A stretch of 7,205 bases of DNA from an uncultured bacterium (GTDB taxonomy: Bacteria; Bacillota_I; Bacilli_A; RF39; UBA660). The notes beneath the pieces were generated by a model. It was not told where the DNA came from, did no database searches, and was given only the letters and a program-made list of their open reading frames with translations. Of this stretch, positions 1 through 6,020 are shown in pieces; position 1 is the stretch's first letter; each line of letters begins with the position of its first letter. The position numbers and the translations under genes are program-made. The stretch covers positions 1-7,205 of the forward strand of contig CASEDN010000139.1 in assembly GCA_949286645.1 (NCBI GenBank). Reading direction: 5' to 3'.

Positions 1-124
1 AAGCATCAGGAGGTACTTCTACACTACCAATTTGTTTCATCTTCTTTTTACCTTCTTTTTGTTTTTCATGTAGTTTTTTCTTACGAGTAATATCTCCTCC
101 ATAGCATTTTGCAAGAACATCTTT
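1..124 (-). pseudogene. lepA: 3' continuation of the lepA frame beyond an in-frame TGA (partial, runs off window)
   Basis: Read on the minus strand in the same frame as lepA, the 41 codons after the TGA at 125-127 are fully open. They encode a recognisable LepA C-terminus: KDVLAKCYGGDITRKKKL, then a KQKEGKKKMKQIGSVEVP-type tail. This matches the usual LepA ending, which then runs about ten further residues. The stretch is therefore the rest of lepA and not a separate gene. No ribosome binding site or start codon here would allow independent expression. It lies outside the translated product unless the TGA is read through, is a strain-level mutation, or is a sequence error. Confidence 0.85.
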
Positions 125-1768
125 TCATAAAGCTTTGATATCAGTTCTGGCAATTACCTTATTACCAATAGAAGCTTGAACTGGAACTTCAAAAAGTTGT
201 CTTGGTATTACTTCTTTTAGTCTATGTACTATTAATTTACCTCTATTATAAGCAAAGTCTTTATGAACAATAACACTTAAAGCATCTACTACTTCACCGT
301 TTAACAAGATATCTAGTTTTACTAAATCACTTGCCTCATATCCTATTACCTCATAATCAAAAGAAGCATAACCTTTAGTAATTGATTTTAACTTATCAAA
401 GAAATCATAGACTATTTCTGATAGTGGTAATTTATAGATAAGACAGACTCTTTCTTCATCTAGATAATTCATATTAATAAATGTTCCCCTTTTATATTGA
501 CATAGTTCCATTAAAGGGCCAATATAATCTTTTGGGGTATAAATCGAGGTCTTAACAAATGGTTCTTTGATTTCTTTTATCTTAACTTTAGGTGGCATTT
601 TATTAGGAGCATCAACGGAAATCTTAGAACCATCAGTAAGGGTTACTTCATAAATAACTGAAGGAGTGGTTGCAACTACATCGATATCAAATTCACGTTT
701 AATACGTTCAATTGTTACTTCCATATGTAATAGTCCTAAAAAGCCAGTTCTAAAACCAAAGCCTAAGGCCACTGATGTTTCTGGTTCATAGATAAGAGCA
801 GCATCATTTAGTTTTAACTTAGCAAGGGCTTCTCTTAAATCTTCAAACTGGTTAGTTTCAAGAGGATAAAGACCACAGTAAACAACACTTTTTAACTTTT
901 TATATCCTGGTAGTGCCTCTACTTTTTCTTTAGTAGAATTTAATGTGATAGTATCTCCAACATGAACATCACTAATACTTTTAATAGAAGCATAGATATA
1001 CCCTACTTCTCCTGTATTTAATGAATTAACTTCTACTTCTTTAGGAGTATTTTTTAAAATAGATAATACTTCATAACTGGCACAACTATCTAACATATAG
1101 ATTGTATCACCCTTTTTTACACTACCGTTAAATATACGAACTGCTGTTAAAACCCCGCGATAAGAATCATAAATACTGTCAAAGATTAATCCTTGTAAAG
1201 GTTTATCACCACTACCTTTAGGAGCAGGAATTTTTGTTATAATAGCATCTAACAATTCTTTTATACCCTCTCCTGTTTTCGCACTGGTTAAAATGATTTC
1301 TTCTTCATCGAATCCTAAATTAGTAAGTTCTTCTGTTACTTTAGGAATATCAGAACTAGGTAAGTCTATTTTATTAATAACAGGAATAATAGTTAAGTTA
1401 TTATCAAGAGCAAGATAAAGGTTGGCAAGAGTTTGAGCTTCTATTCCTTGTGTTGCATCTACTACTAAAATAGCACCTTCACAAGAAGCAAGAGAGCGAT
1501 TAACTTCATAAGAAAAATCAACGTGTCCTGGAGTATCAATTAAATTTAATAAGTATGTTTCATTATTATATAGATAATTAATAGATACAGCATTTAATTT
1601 AATAGTAATGCCACGTTCTCTTTCTATATCCATAGAATCTAACAACTGCTCTTTCATTTCTCTTTCCGTAACTGCTTTAGTCTCTTCTAAAATTCTATCT
1701 GCTAAAGTACTTTTACCATGATCTATATGAGCGATTATTGAAAAATTACGAATGTTTTTTTGTTTCAT
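125..1768 (-). CDS. lepA: Elongation factor 4 (LepA) GTPase, interrupted by an in-frame TGA near the C-terminus
   Basis: LepA/EF4 is a ribosome-bound translational GTPase linked to back-translocation and to initiation/30S biogenesis. The G domain is complete: G1 AHIDHGKST (residues 13-21), G2 RGIT (52-55), G3 DTPGH (78-82), G4 NKID (132-135). The EF-G-like middle domains follow, with TGFLGLLHMEV, the KRGTF segment, and a C-terminal domain carrying GYASFDYE and VHRLKEVIPRQLFEVP. I chose ATG at 1766-1768 because an AGGTGA Shine-Dalgarno lies 5 nt upstream; the longer GTG start at 1777 would overlap that site. The product is 547 residues, whereas LepA is usually about 600. The frame ends at a TGA in place of a near-invariant Arg (KAL-stop-KDVLAKCYGGD) and LepA-like sequence continues beyond. 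The lost tail contributes to the end of the domain that reaches toward the peptidyl transferase centre, so the short product may be impaired. Family assignment is certain; functionality is not. Confidence 0.95.
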   Translation of the reverse strand: MKQKNIRNFSIIAHIDHGKSTLADRILEETKAVTEREMKEQLLDSMDIERERGITIKLNAVSINYLYNNETYLLNLIDTPGHVDFSYEVNRSLASCEGAILVVDATQGIEAQTLANLYLALDNNLTIIPVINKIDLPSSDIPKVTEELTNLGFDEEEIILTSAKTGEGIKELLDAIITKIPAPKGSGDKPLQGLIFDSIYDSYRGVLTAVRIFNGSVKKGDTIYMLDSCASYEVLSILKNTPKEVEVNSLNTGEVGYIYASIKSISDVHVGDTITLNSTKEKVEALPGYKKLKSVVYCGLYPLETNQFEDLREALAKLKLNDAALIYEPETSVALGFGFRTGFLGLLHMEVTIERIKREFDIDVVATTPSVIYEVTLTDGSKISVDAPNKMPPKVKIKEIKEPFVKTSIYTPKDYIGPLMELCQYKRGTFINMNYLDEERVCLIYKLPLSEIVYDFFDKLKSITKGYASFDYEVIGYEASDLVKLDILLNGEVVDALSVIVHKDFAYNRGKLIVHRLKEVIPRQLFEVPVQASIGNKVIARTDIKAL

Positions 1769-1780
1769 CAACTTCACCTA

Positions 1781-1826
1781 CTTAAAAATATAGTAACATC
1801 CGTTACTATATTATCATATTTTTAAG
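1781..1826 (-). promoter_or_regulatory. Perfect palindrome / hairpin in the lepA leader
   Basis: Positions 1787-1797 (AATATAGTAAC) and 1802-1812 (GTTACTATATT) are perfect 11-bp inverted repeats around a 4-nt loop, ending only a few bases upstream of the lepA ribosome binding site. A second 11-bp pair, CTTAAAAATAT (1781-1791) with ATATTTTTAAG (1816-1826), overlaps the first and could compete or partly nest with it. On the lepA transcript the stem is followed by a short T run, so it could be a weak attenuator. As DNA, a TAGTAAC-N4-GTTACTA palindrome also looks like a repressor operator. The stem is GC-poor, so strong termination is unlikely. Its role is inferred, not shown. Confidence 0.5.
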
Positions 1827-2124
1827 AGTTTTTTAACTCTTCTATTTCTTTTTTAGATAATCCAGTCGTTTTAATAATATCCTTGATAGATAAATTCATT
1901 TCTAACATCCTCATTGCAAGATCTTTTTTCTCTTTCTCAAAAGAGTTCTTATCTTTCTCAAAAGATTTTCTATCTTCTTCAAGAATATTATTTCTCTCTT
2001 CAAGAGATTTTTGTCCTTCTTCAAGAGCTTTATTGCTTTCTTCAATAAACTTCTTACCTTCTCTAATCTCCTCTAGTTCATCTTTAACATAATCTTTAGC
2101 TATTTGTTTCCATTCCCATTCTTT
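1822..2124 (-). pseudogene. C-terminal fragment: heptad coiled coil plus HTH-like tail
   Basis: This segment follows the TAA at 2125-2127 in the same frame. It begins KEWEWKQIAKDYVKDELEEI, continues through five seven-residue units of the form x-(L/F)-E-(E/K)-x-x-x, and ends with MRMLEMNLSIKDIIK and TGLSKKEIEELKNS before a TAA at 1822-1824. Tails of this kind are typical of Rpn-like nucleases. No start codon with a ribosome binding site precedes it, so it is probably not translated on its own. Its last codons form part of a 7-bp hairpin (AAGAGTT/AACTCTT, 1824-1841). Confidence 0.75.
1924..2028 (-). repeat. Five tandem 21-bp units encoding coiled-coil heptads
   Basis: Read on the minus strand, five 21-bp units begin at 2028, 2007, 1986, 1965 and 1944. 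They encode ALEEGQK, SLEERNN, ILEEDRK, SFEKDKN and SFEKEKK. The first three share a CTTGAAGA core and the last two share TCTTTTGAGAAAGA. The pattern suggests growth by in-frame unit duplication followed by divergence. Confidence 0.75.
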
Positions 2125-2634
2125 TTATTGTTCATAATCATAAACACCTATTATTCCTAAATTCTCTGACAATTTTTTTATTTCTTCCTTCGCTTCCATT
2201 AATCCTTCAACTCCTTCACTAATCTTTTCCATATCTTCTTTTTTGTTCAAAGTTAGTAAAGTTACCGCCCTTTCAAACTCACTTAACTCAATATTATTAT
2301 AATATTTTTCATGAAATTTTAAAAGATTAATGTTATATATTTGTAAGTTTTCTGTTAGAACAATATTATTAATAGGATCCATTAAAACAAATTTTATTAT
2401 TTCTCTATCATCATACTGACAATATAAATCAAAATTTATCTGTATTGCTATACTCGTACCTTCATAATCATCTCCACTAAGAGATAATTCACTAAAAGCT
2501 TTTGCTATATATTTTACATTTCTATCTACTAATTCTAAATAATTTTTAGCATTCATCTCAAGATTAATGACATTTCTACCTACTCTTACTATTATATCAG
2601 TTACTTTTCTCTGTTCTTTAGCATTACTAACAGG
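2125..2634 (-). pseudogene. Nuclease-core fragment
   Basis: This is the open stretch between the two TAA codons, 169 residues. It starts PVSNAKEQRKVTDIIVRVG and contains the PD-(D/E)XK-like catalytic signature: Asp at 2596-2598 and Glu-x-Asn (EMN) at 2551-2559. The first Met, at 2554-2556, is the Met of EMN. A gene call starting there would cut the active-site motif in half and has no ribosome binding site. The remainder (NYLELVDRNVKYIAKAFSEL, later YYNNIELSEFERAV) matches the helical, substrate-side part of the family in general pattern. Confidence 0.75.
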
Positions 2635-2665
2635 TTATTCTGTATTTTCTAAATACATATTTTTC

Positions 2666-2687
2666 TTTATTATTTCTTTATTATTTC
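2666..2687. repeat. 11-bp tandem duplication causing a frameshift
   Basis: TTTATTATTTC occurs twice head to tail (2666-2676 and 2677-2687), flanked by partial copies (TTTC before, TTTAT after). Eleven bases is not a multiple of three, so the second copy breaks the nuclease reading frame. This is typical of replication slippage. Confidence 0.85.
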
Positions 2688-2879
2688 TTTATCAATTCCT
2701 AGAAAATGTTCTAAAATTATACTTAAAAACAGATGGCTATTAATCATTAAATTTTTAAATACAACATCTTTAGTCGCTGGTAATACTTCTCCTTTTCTTC
2801 TTAATTCATTTCTTAACTCAGTAGCTTTCTTCCAATCAATTATATTTATTAATTCTTCTTCACTATATCTTATATACAT
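2670..2879 (-). pseudogene. N-terminal fragment of the nuclease gene
   Basis: This 69-codon reading frame has a good ribosome binding site (AAAAGGAGAG before ATG) and carries the family-typical ATKDVVFKNLM segment at about residues 35-45. It ends at a TAA created by the 11-bp duplication. Without the duplication the frame would continue KKNMYLENTE into the next fragment. It is the only piece likely to be translated today and contains no catalytic motif. Confidence 0.75.
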
Positions 2880-2924
2880 TACTTCTCTCCTTTTCTAATT
2901 AAACTCTTTCTAGAAAGTGATTAC

Positions 2925-2953
2925 ACTCTAACATAAGAAGATAATTAAATCAA
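2925..2953 (-). promoter_or_regulatory. Putative sigma-A promoter of the nuclease pseudogene
   Basis: On the minus strand, TTGATT (2948-2953) and TAGAGT (2925-2930) are separated by exactly 17 bp, with a TG one base upstream of the -10 (extended -10). Transcription would start near 2918, about 40 nt before the ATG, next to a CTTTCTAGAAAG palindrome (2906-2917). As no strong terminator lies between the pseudogene and lepA, this promoter may also transcribe lepA. The match is partial, so confidence is moderate. Confidence 0.45.
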
Positions 2954-2978
2954 AAAGGGAAAATTGAAAATTCAAAAG

Positions 2979-3015
2979 AAAAATAGGTGTAAAATTATCT
3001 AAAACACCCATTTTT
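2979..3015 (-). terminator. Terminator of the gpr-spoIIP-yqxA-like operon
   Basis: On the minus strand AAAAATGGGTGT (3015-3004) pairs with ACACCTATTTTT (2990-2979), giving 12 bp with one G-U pair around a 13-nt loop. A T-rich tract (TTTTTCTTTTG) follows. It lies about 60 nt after the stop codon of the last operon gene, as expected for a rho-independent terminator. Confidence 0.75.
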
Positions 3016-3077
3016 TTAAATGTTCACTCTAAAAATAATCTAAATTTTAAAAATCTATAGTTTTTCAAAAAATTGAT

Positions 3078-3401
3078 TTAAGATGATACCGCTTCATTCA
3101 ACATTTCAAAAAAGGTATTCATGCCCTTATTAAAAATATCTCCTATTAACTCTGATAAATCTAATCCTAGTTCTGATACTTTATTATCATAATTAACTTT
3201 ATCTTTATTAAGATAATCTTTTATTGTAACATCCTTACCACTTTCTATATCGTCTTCAGATTCTCTTAGTTGTTTTTCAGTTAACTTGTTTTTTCTATTT
3301 CTTGTATACTCATTATAGCCTGATGCTTGCATAAAATATAAAACAAAGAAAAGGAATACTAATATTAAAATAATAAGTCTTGCTAGATTAGTTTTGGTCA
3401 T
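3078..3401 (-). CDS. Small single-pass membrane protein in the yqxA position (possible DUF3679-like)
   Basis: This 107-residue protein has one N-terminal hydrophobic segment (about residues 6-25, LARLIILILVFLFFVLYFMQ). A charged linker follows (about 30-75), then an amphipathic C-terminal helix (GLDLSELIGDIFNKGMNTFF). It probably sits in the membrane with its C-terminal part outside, or in the intermembrane space of the engulfed forespore. The ATG at 3399-3401 follows GAGGTG by 7 nt and overlaps the end of spoIIP by 14 nt, indicating translational coupling. In Bacillus the gene directly after spoIIP is yqxA, a protein of about 110 residues with the same layout and a Met-Gln at the end of the membrane helix, also seen here at residues 24-25. 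Orthology is suggested by position and architecture, not by clear sequence identity. The function is unknown. Confidence 0.8.
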   Translation of the reverse strand: MTKTNLARLIILILVFLFFVLYFMQASGYNEYTRNRKNKLTEKQLRESEDDIESGKDVTIKDYLNKDKVNYDNKVSELGLDLSELIGDIFNKGMNTFFEMLNEAVSS

Positions 3402-4365
3402 TATTTATCACCTCTGTTAACACTTCACTTAAAACTAAAAGGGTCTCATAGACTTCATCAATAGTATTTTCTGGCCCTCCTACTTCTATTAGAATAGTTC
3501 TATTAGAAAAATCCTGATTATAAACCCCATTGACTCCTTCCCCTTCTTTTTTGTATATTCCTTTAGATAATCCTGGTACTTTAGCATTTATCATCTCACT
3601 TATTTTTGTACTAAAATCTAAATTTCCCTGATAATTAGGATTCTCTAATCCTACTAAAAACATTACTTTAGCATAATTCTTATCATTATAAGTTAGAGTT
3701 GTCTTATCATGAGATAAAGAATCTCTATGTAAGTCTATAAAATATACTAAACTAGGATAGTTCTCTTTCGCTTGTTCCATTAAGACTCTGCTAGCAGTAT
3801 AACTTCCTGCATAATTAAGTCCTAAACTACTTCTAATACTACTTATTGTTTGTTCTTCTATTAACACACTAAAACCATTATCTTCTAATTTTTCTTTTAA
3901 AACATAATCTGATAGTTTAACAGTTGGCATAACACTATACTCTGCAAAGGATGTGGGTTTATATTCTTCTGTATCATGAGAATTATATAAATAAATAGTA
4001 GGTTCTTCTTCATTAACAACATCTTCATTACTTACTTTTTTAACTTTTTTCTCCTCTACATTTACTTTTTTAGTTAATCCTTTAAAATTAGTATCTAATA
4101 TTGAAAGAGGATCACTTAAATCTAAATCAATTAGTTTAGTCATAATTTGATGAAAGTAACTATAGTTAGGTTTACTATTAACAATAAAGGGATTATTATT
4201 TTCTATTAAAAAGTTTACTAAATCACTATTTTGATAAGGTAAATTATATTTAGATAAAGCTTTAATAGTTATGATAAACGAAGAAAAAATCATAATAAAG
4301 AATAGAATGATTTTAGGTTTTATTTTCTTAGTTTTTTTATTCTTTGATATAAACTTTTTCTTCAT
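3388..4365 (-). CDS. spoIIP: Stage II sporulation protein P, peptidoglycan amidase/endopeptidase
   Basis: SpoIIP cleaves septal peptidoglycan during forespore engulfment, acting with SpoIID and SpoIIM (neither is in this window). The 325-residue protein has a Lys-rich N-terminus and one membrane anchor (about residues 18-35). A variable stalk follows to about residue 120, then the catalytic domain. That domain carries YLYNSHDTEEY (His130 and Glu133/134), FIDLHRDSL (Asp211, His213, Arg214) and ILIEVGGPENT (Glu294); the His and Glu residues fit the zinc-dependent active site of the family. At 325 residues it is shorter than the roughly 400 of B. subtilis, mainly in the stalk. The ATG at 4363-4365 follows AAAGGAGA at normal spacing. 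It starts 53 nt after gpr with no terminator between, and it overlaps the next gene. Confidence 0.93.
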   Translation of the reverse strand: MKKKFISKNKKTKKIKPKIILFFIMIFSSFIITIKALSKYNLPYQNSDLVNFLIENNNPFIVNSKPNYSYFHQIMTKLIDLDLSDPLSILDTNFKGLTKKVNVEEKKVKKVSNEDVVNEEEPTIYLYNSHDTEEYKPTSFAEYSVMPTVKLSDYVLKEKLEDNGFSVLIEEQTISSIRSSLGLNYAGSYTASRVLMEQAKENYPSLVYFIDLHRDSLSHDKTTLTYNDKNYAKVMFLVGLENPNYQGNLDFSTKISEMINAKVPGLSKGIYKKEGEGVNGVYNQDFSNRTILIEVGGPENTIDEVYETLLVLSEVLTEVINNDQN

Positions 4366-4418
4366 AAAAAATCTCCTTTACTACATAGTAATAAAAGAGT
4401 TATTAAAATTATGTCGAA

Positions 4419-5435
4419 TTAGTTTAATTCTAGACTTTTATTTAAAGCTTTAGATAAAAGAAGACTTAACTTTTGGGTAACAAAGTCTATTTCTTTAGGG
4501 GTTACTAAAAGATTATAACCTAGAGGAGTTAAGACTTCTGTAATTAAAGTCTTAATCTCATCTTCTGATAAATTACCTATTAGTCCCATAACTTCTTCTC
4601 TTTCGTGCCTTTCTAGAGTCTTATCATGACTTTTATAATCTCTACTACTTGGAGGGACTAACTTTAATTTACTATTATTAATATTTTCTTTTTCATAAGA
4701 GAAGTGTCTAAAGATATAATTAATAGTATTACTAACTATAGTAGTAGCATCTACAACTGTTGGTATCCCAATAGCGATTACAGGAATGCCTAGAGTTTCT
4801 TTACTAATTTCAAATCTATTATTTAAAAGACCACTACCTGGATGTATGCCAGTATCTGTTATTTGTATTGTCTTATTAATACGTTCAAGACTTGAAGCAG
4901 CAAGGGCATCTATTACGATTAAAAAATCTGGCTTCGTTTTTTCTATTACTCCTTCTATTATTTCTTTAGTTTCTATCCCTGTTGTACCCATAACACCTGG
5001 TATTAAAGAGGAAATAACTCTATATTTATTATCTATTGGTAGACCTAACTCTACTATCTGTCTTGTTATTTTAATAGAGTCTACTGTTAATGGTCCTAAA
5101 GCATCAGGAGTCGCCTTTCTATTACCAAGACCTACAATTAAACAGCTATAACTATCTTTAATATTAATACTCTTTAATAAGTCTTTTAAAGCTTTAATAG
5201 TAGTAGTTAACAAATTATTGAAATTAGTCTCATCTGTAACATCTTCAAAATAAATAGTCTTATAGATCCCTTCTTTTTTAGATATGAGTTTAGCACTATC
5301 TTTATCTAAAGTAATAGTTTCTACTTTAATATCTTTATATTGTTCTTCACACTTTTTATAACCCTTAAAGTTACTAAGATGTTCAACTATTAAGTCTGTT
5401 CTAAGCCTATATTTACTTAAATCTACTTCGTGCAT
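4419..5435 (-). CDS. gpr: GPR germination protease (spore endopeptidase)
   Basis: GPR degrades the small acid-soluble proteins that coat spore DNA, supplying amino acids at germination. It is made in the forespore as a zymogen. The 338-residue protein aligns well with Bacillus GPR by eye: LSKYRLRTDLIVE, CLIVGLGNRKATPDALGP, PGVMGTTGIET, IDALAA, DTGIHPGSG, GIPTVVDA, and a C-terminal TPLGYNLLVTPKEID. Asp111 and Asp176 correspond to the two catalytic aspartates known in B. megaterium GPR. The TD-L at residues 13-15 matches the autoprocessing site, implying a 14-residue propeptide. I chose ATG at 5433-5435: AAAGGCAGTG lies 8 nt upstream and the protein then begins as in Bacillus. A TTG at 5456 would extend it by seven residues and absorb the ribosome binding site. 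It heads the operon with spoIIP and diverges from rpsT. Confidence 0.95.
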   Translation of the reverse strand: MHEVDLSKYRLRTDLIVEHLSNFKGYKKCEEQYKDIKVETITLDKDSAKLISKKEGIYKTIYFEDVTDETNFNNLLTTTIKALKDLLKSINIKDSYSCLIVGLGNRKATPDALGPLTVDSIKITRQIVELGLPIDNKYRVISSLIPGVMGTTGIETKEIIEGVIEKTKPDFLIVIDALAASSLERINKTIQITDTGIHPGSGLLNNRFEISKETLGIPVIAIGIPTVVDATTIVSNTINYIFRHFSYEKENINNSKLKLVPPSSRDYKSHDKTLERHEREEVMGLIGNLSEDEIKTLITEVLTPLGYNLLVTPKEIDFVTQKLSLLLSKALNKSLELN

Positions 5436-5499
5436 GATAAAATCACTGCCTTTCAAATTTATTCTCTTTTTATATTATTAACAAAAAGTACAAAAATAT

Positions 5500-5528
5500 T
5501 TGCAAAATATAATATTATTTGGTAAAAT
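5500..5528 (+). promoter_or_regulatory. Sigma-A promoter of rpsT (extended -10)
   Basis: TTGCAA (5500-5505) and TAAAAT (5523-5528) are separated by 17 bp, with TG at 5520-5521 giving an extended -10. Initiation near 5535 would leave a leader of about 24 nt, too short for a structured ribosomal-protein operator. Translation starts behind GAGGTG. Confidence 0.75.
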
Positions 5529-5558
5529 TAGATTGTTTACAAAAAGTGAGGTGAAAAC

Positions 5559-5822
5559 ATGCCAAATATTAGAAGTGCTAAGAAAAGAGTACGTAGTAAT
5601 GCTAGAAAAGCAGATGTTAATACTTTAGTTAGATCTAGTATGAGAACTGCTATTAAAAACTGTGAAAAAGCTGTATTAGCAGGAAATAAAGAAGAAGCAT
5701 CTAACAAATTAAATATTGCATTACAAAGAGTTGATAAGGCTTGTACTAGTGGATTAGTTCATAAGAATAAAGCAGCTAGATTAAAATCAAGACTTACTAA
5801 AGCAGTAAATGCTATGGAATAA
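5559..5822 (+). CDS. rpsT: 30S ribosomal protein S20
   Basis: S20 is a primary binding protein that contacts 16S rRNA at the foot of the 30S subunit. The 87-residue, strongly basic, all-helical sequence starts MPNIRSAKKRVRSNARKAD, the family signature. It continues with SSMRTAIKNCEKA and ends with a conserved HKNKAARLKSRL segment. The length is normal for the family. The ATG follows GAGGTG by 5 nt. The gene is monocistronic, between its own promoter and terminator, and divergent from gpr as in Bacillus. Confidence 0.98.
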   Translation: MPNIRSAKKRVRSNARKADVNTLVRSSMRTAIKNCEKAVLAGNKEEASNKLNIALQRVDKACTSGLVHKNKAARLKSRLTKAVNAME

Positions 5823-5823
5823 G

Positions 5824-5863
5824 AAAAGAAATGTGGATAGTGTACACGCACATTTCTTTTTTT
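5824..5863 (+). terminator. rpsT rho-independent terminator
   Basis: AAAAGAAATGTG (5824-5835) pairs perfectly over 12 bp with CACATTTCTTTT (5849-5860), with a 13-nt loop that contains the palindrome GTGTACAC. It ends in a run of seven T (5857-5863). The hairpin starts two bases after the stop codon. Confidence 0.9.
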
Positions 5864-5985
5864 ATATTTTTTTAAAAGTATGAATTTAGAAAATTCAAAC
5901 CATTTTTGTAGTGAATTTCAATAAAAATAGCCATCTTTACCGAATTTTCATTCTGTTTTTAGTTTACATTTCTAAAATCTGCTTT
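5864..5985. other. Intergenic stretch without a convincing gene; several small AT-rich palindromes
   Basis: This stretch lies between the rpsT terminator and the promoter at 5986. It holds GAATTTAGAAAATTC (a 6-bp stem), an ATTTTTGTAGTGAA / TTTCAATAAAAAT imperfect inverted repeat (about 5902-5927) and GAATTTTCATTC. On the minus strand a 20-codon reading frame (5872-5934, MAIFIEIHYKNG...) lacks a good ribosome binding site and is probably not a gene. It could be a relic of a repeat or mobile element, but I cannot place it. Confidence 0.4.
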
Positions 5986-6014
5986 TTGCAAAGATAATAT
6001 CTATCTGTTATAGT
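5986..6014 (+). promoter_or_regulatory. Orphan sigma-A promoter downstream of rpsT
   Basis: TTGCAA (5986-5991) and TATAGT (6009-6014) are separated by 17 bp, with TG at 6006-6007 (extended -10). It closely resembles the rpsT promoter, sharing the -35 and an ATAATAT spacer. Transcription would begin near 6021, the first base of a long inverted repeat. No protein gene lies downstream on this strand. Confidence 0.6.
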
Positions 6015-6020
6015 GATGGT

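Larger units (their letters stand above)
1822..2879 (-). pseudogene. Rpn-family / PD-(D/E)XK nuclease 'transposase-like' gene, inactivated
   Basis: Three minus-strand pieces join into one protein of about 348 codons resembling the Rpn recombination-promoting nuclease / PD-(D/E)XK transposase-like family. The order is an N-terminal D-x-x-FK segment, the D...E-x-N nuclease motif, an alpha-helical middle, a heptad coiled coil and a C-terminal helix-turn-helix-like end (DIIKTTGLSKKEIEEL). The start is ATG at 2877-2879 behind AAAAGGAGAG. Three lesions break it: an 11-bp tandem duplication (2666-2687) that shifts the frame, TAA at 2635-2637 (probably from a Leu TTA codon in an ELP context), and TAA at 2125-2127. 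Removing one 11-bp copy makes the total an exact multiple of three, confirming a single ancestral frame. It sits between the yqxA-like gene and lepA, which are normally adjacent, so it looks like an insertion that has decayed. Family membership rests on motif recognition only. Confidence 0.85.

Noticed and set aside
1883..2092. Plus-strand open frame of 69 codons rich in Ser, Phe and Leu
   Set aside because: It is the antisense shadow of the 21-bp coiled-coil repeats of the minus-strand nuclease gene; repeats keep several frames open, and there is no ribosome binding site.
2125..2556. Independent 143-residue gene starting at the Met at 2556
   Set aside because: That Met belongs to the EMN nuclease motif; the frame is open further upstream and there is no ribosome binding site, so it is a fragment of the pseudogene.
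2906..2917. CTTTCTAGAAAG palindrome as an operator
   Set aside because: It is only 12 bp with mismatched flanks, in AT-rich leader DNA; it may be an operator near the start site but the evidence is too thin.
4366..4418. Separate sigma-E promoter for spoIIP
   Set aside because: A CATAAT-like -10 is present, but the nearest GAATTA-like -35 is only 11 bp away, too close for sigma-E.
4271..4453. Plus-strand open frame of 60 codons with a hydrophobic stretch
   Set aside because: It is antisense to the spoIIP start and the gpr-spoIIP gap; the hydrophobicity mirrors the Lys-rich region and membrane segment on the other strand.
4786..5151. Plus-strand open frame of 121 codons
   Set aside because: It lies wholly antisense to the conserved core of gpr, which is a clear family match; it shows no recognisable motif or start site.
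5436..5456. TTG start for gpr, seven codons upstream
   Set aside because: The ATG at 5435 has a well-placed AAAGGCAGTG and gives the Bacillus-like N-terminus with the TD-L processing site.
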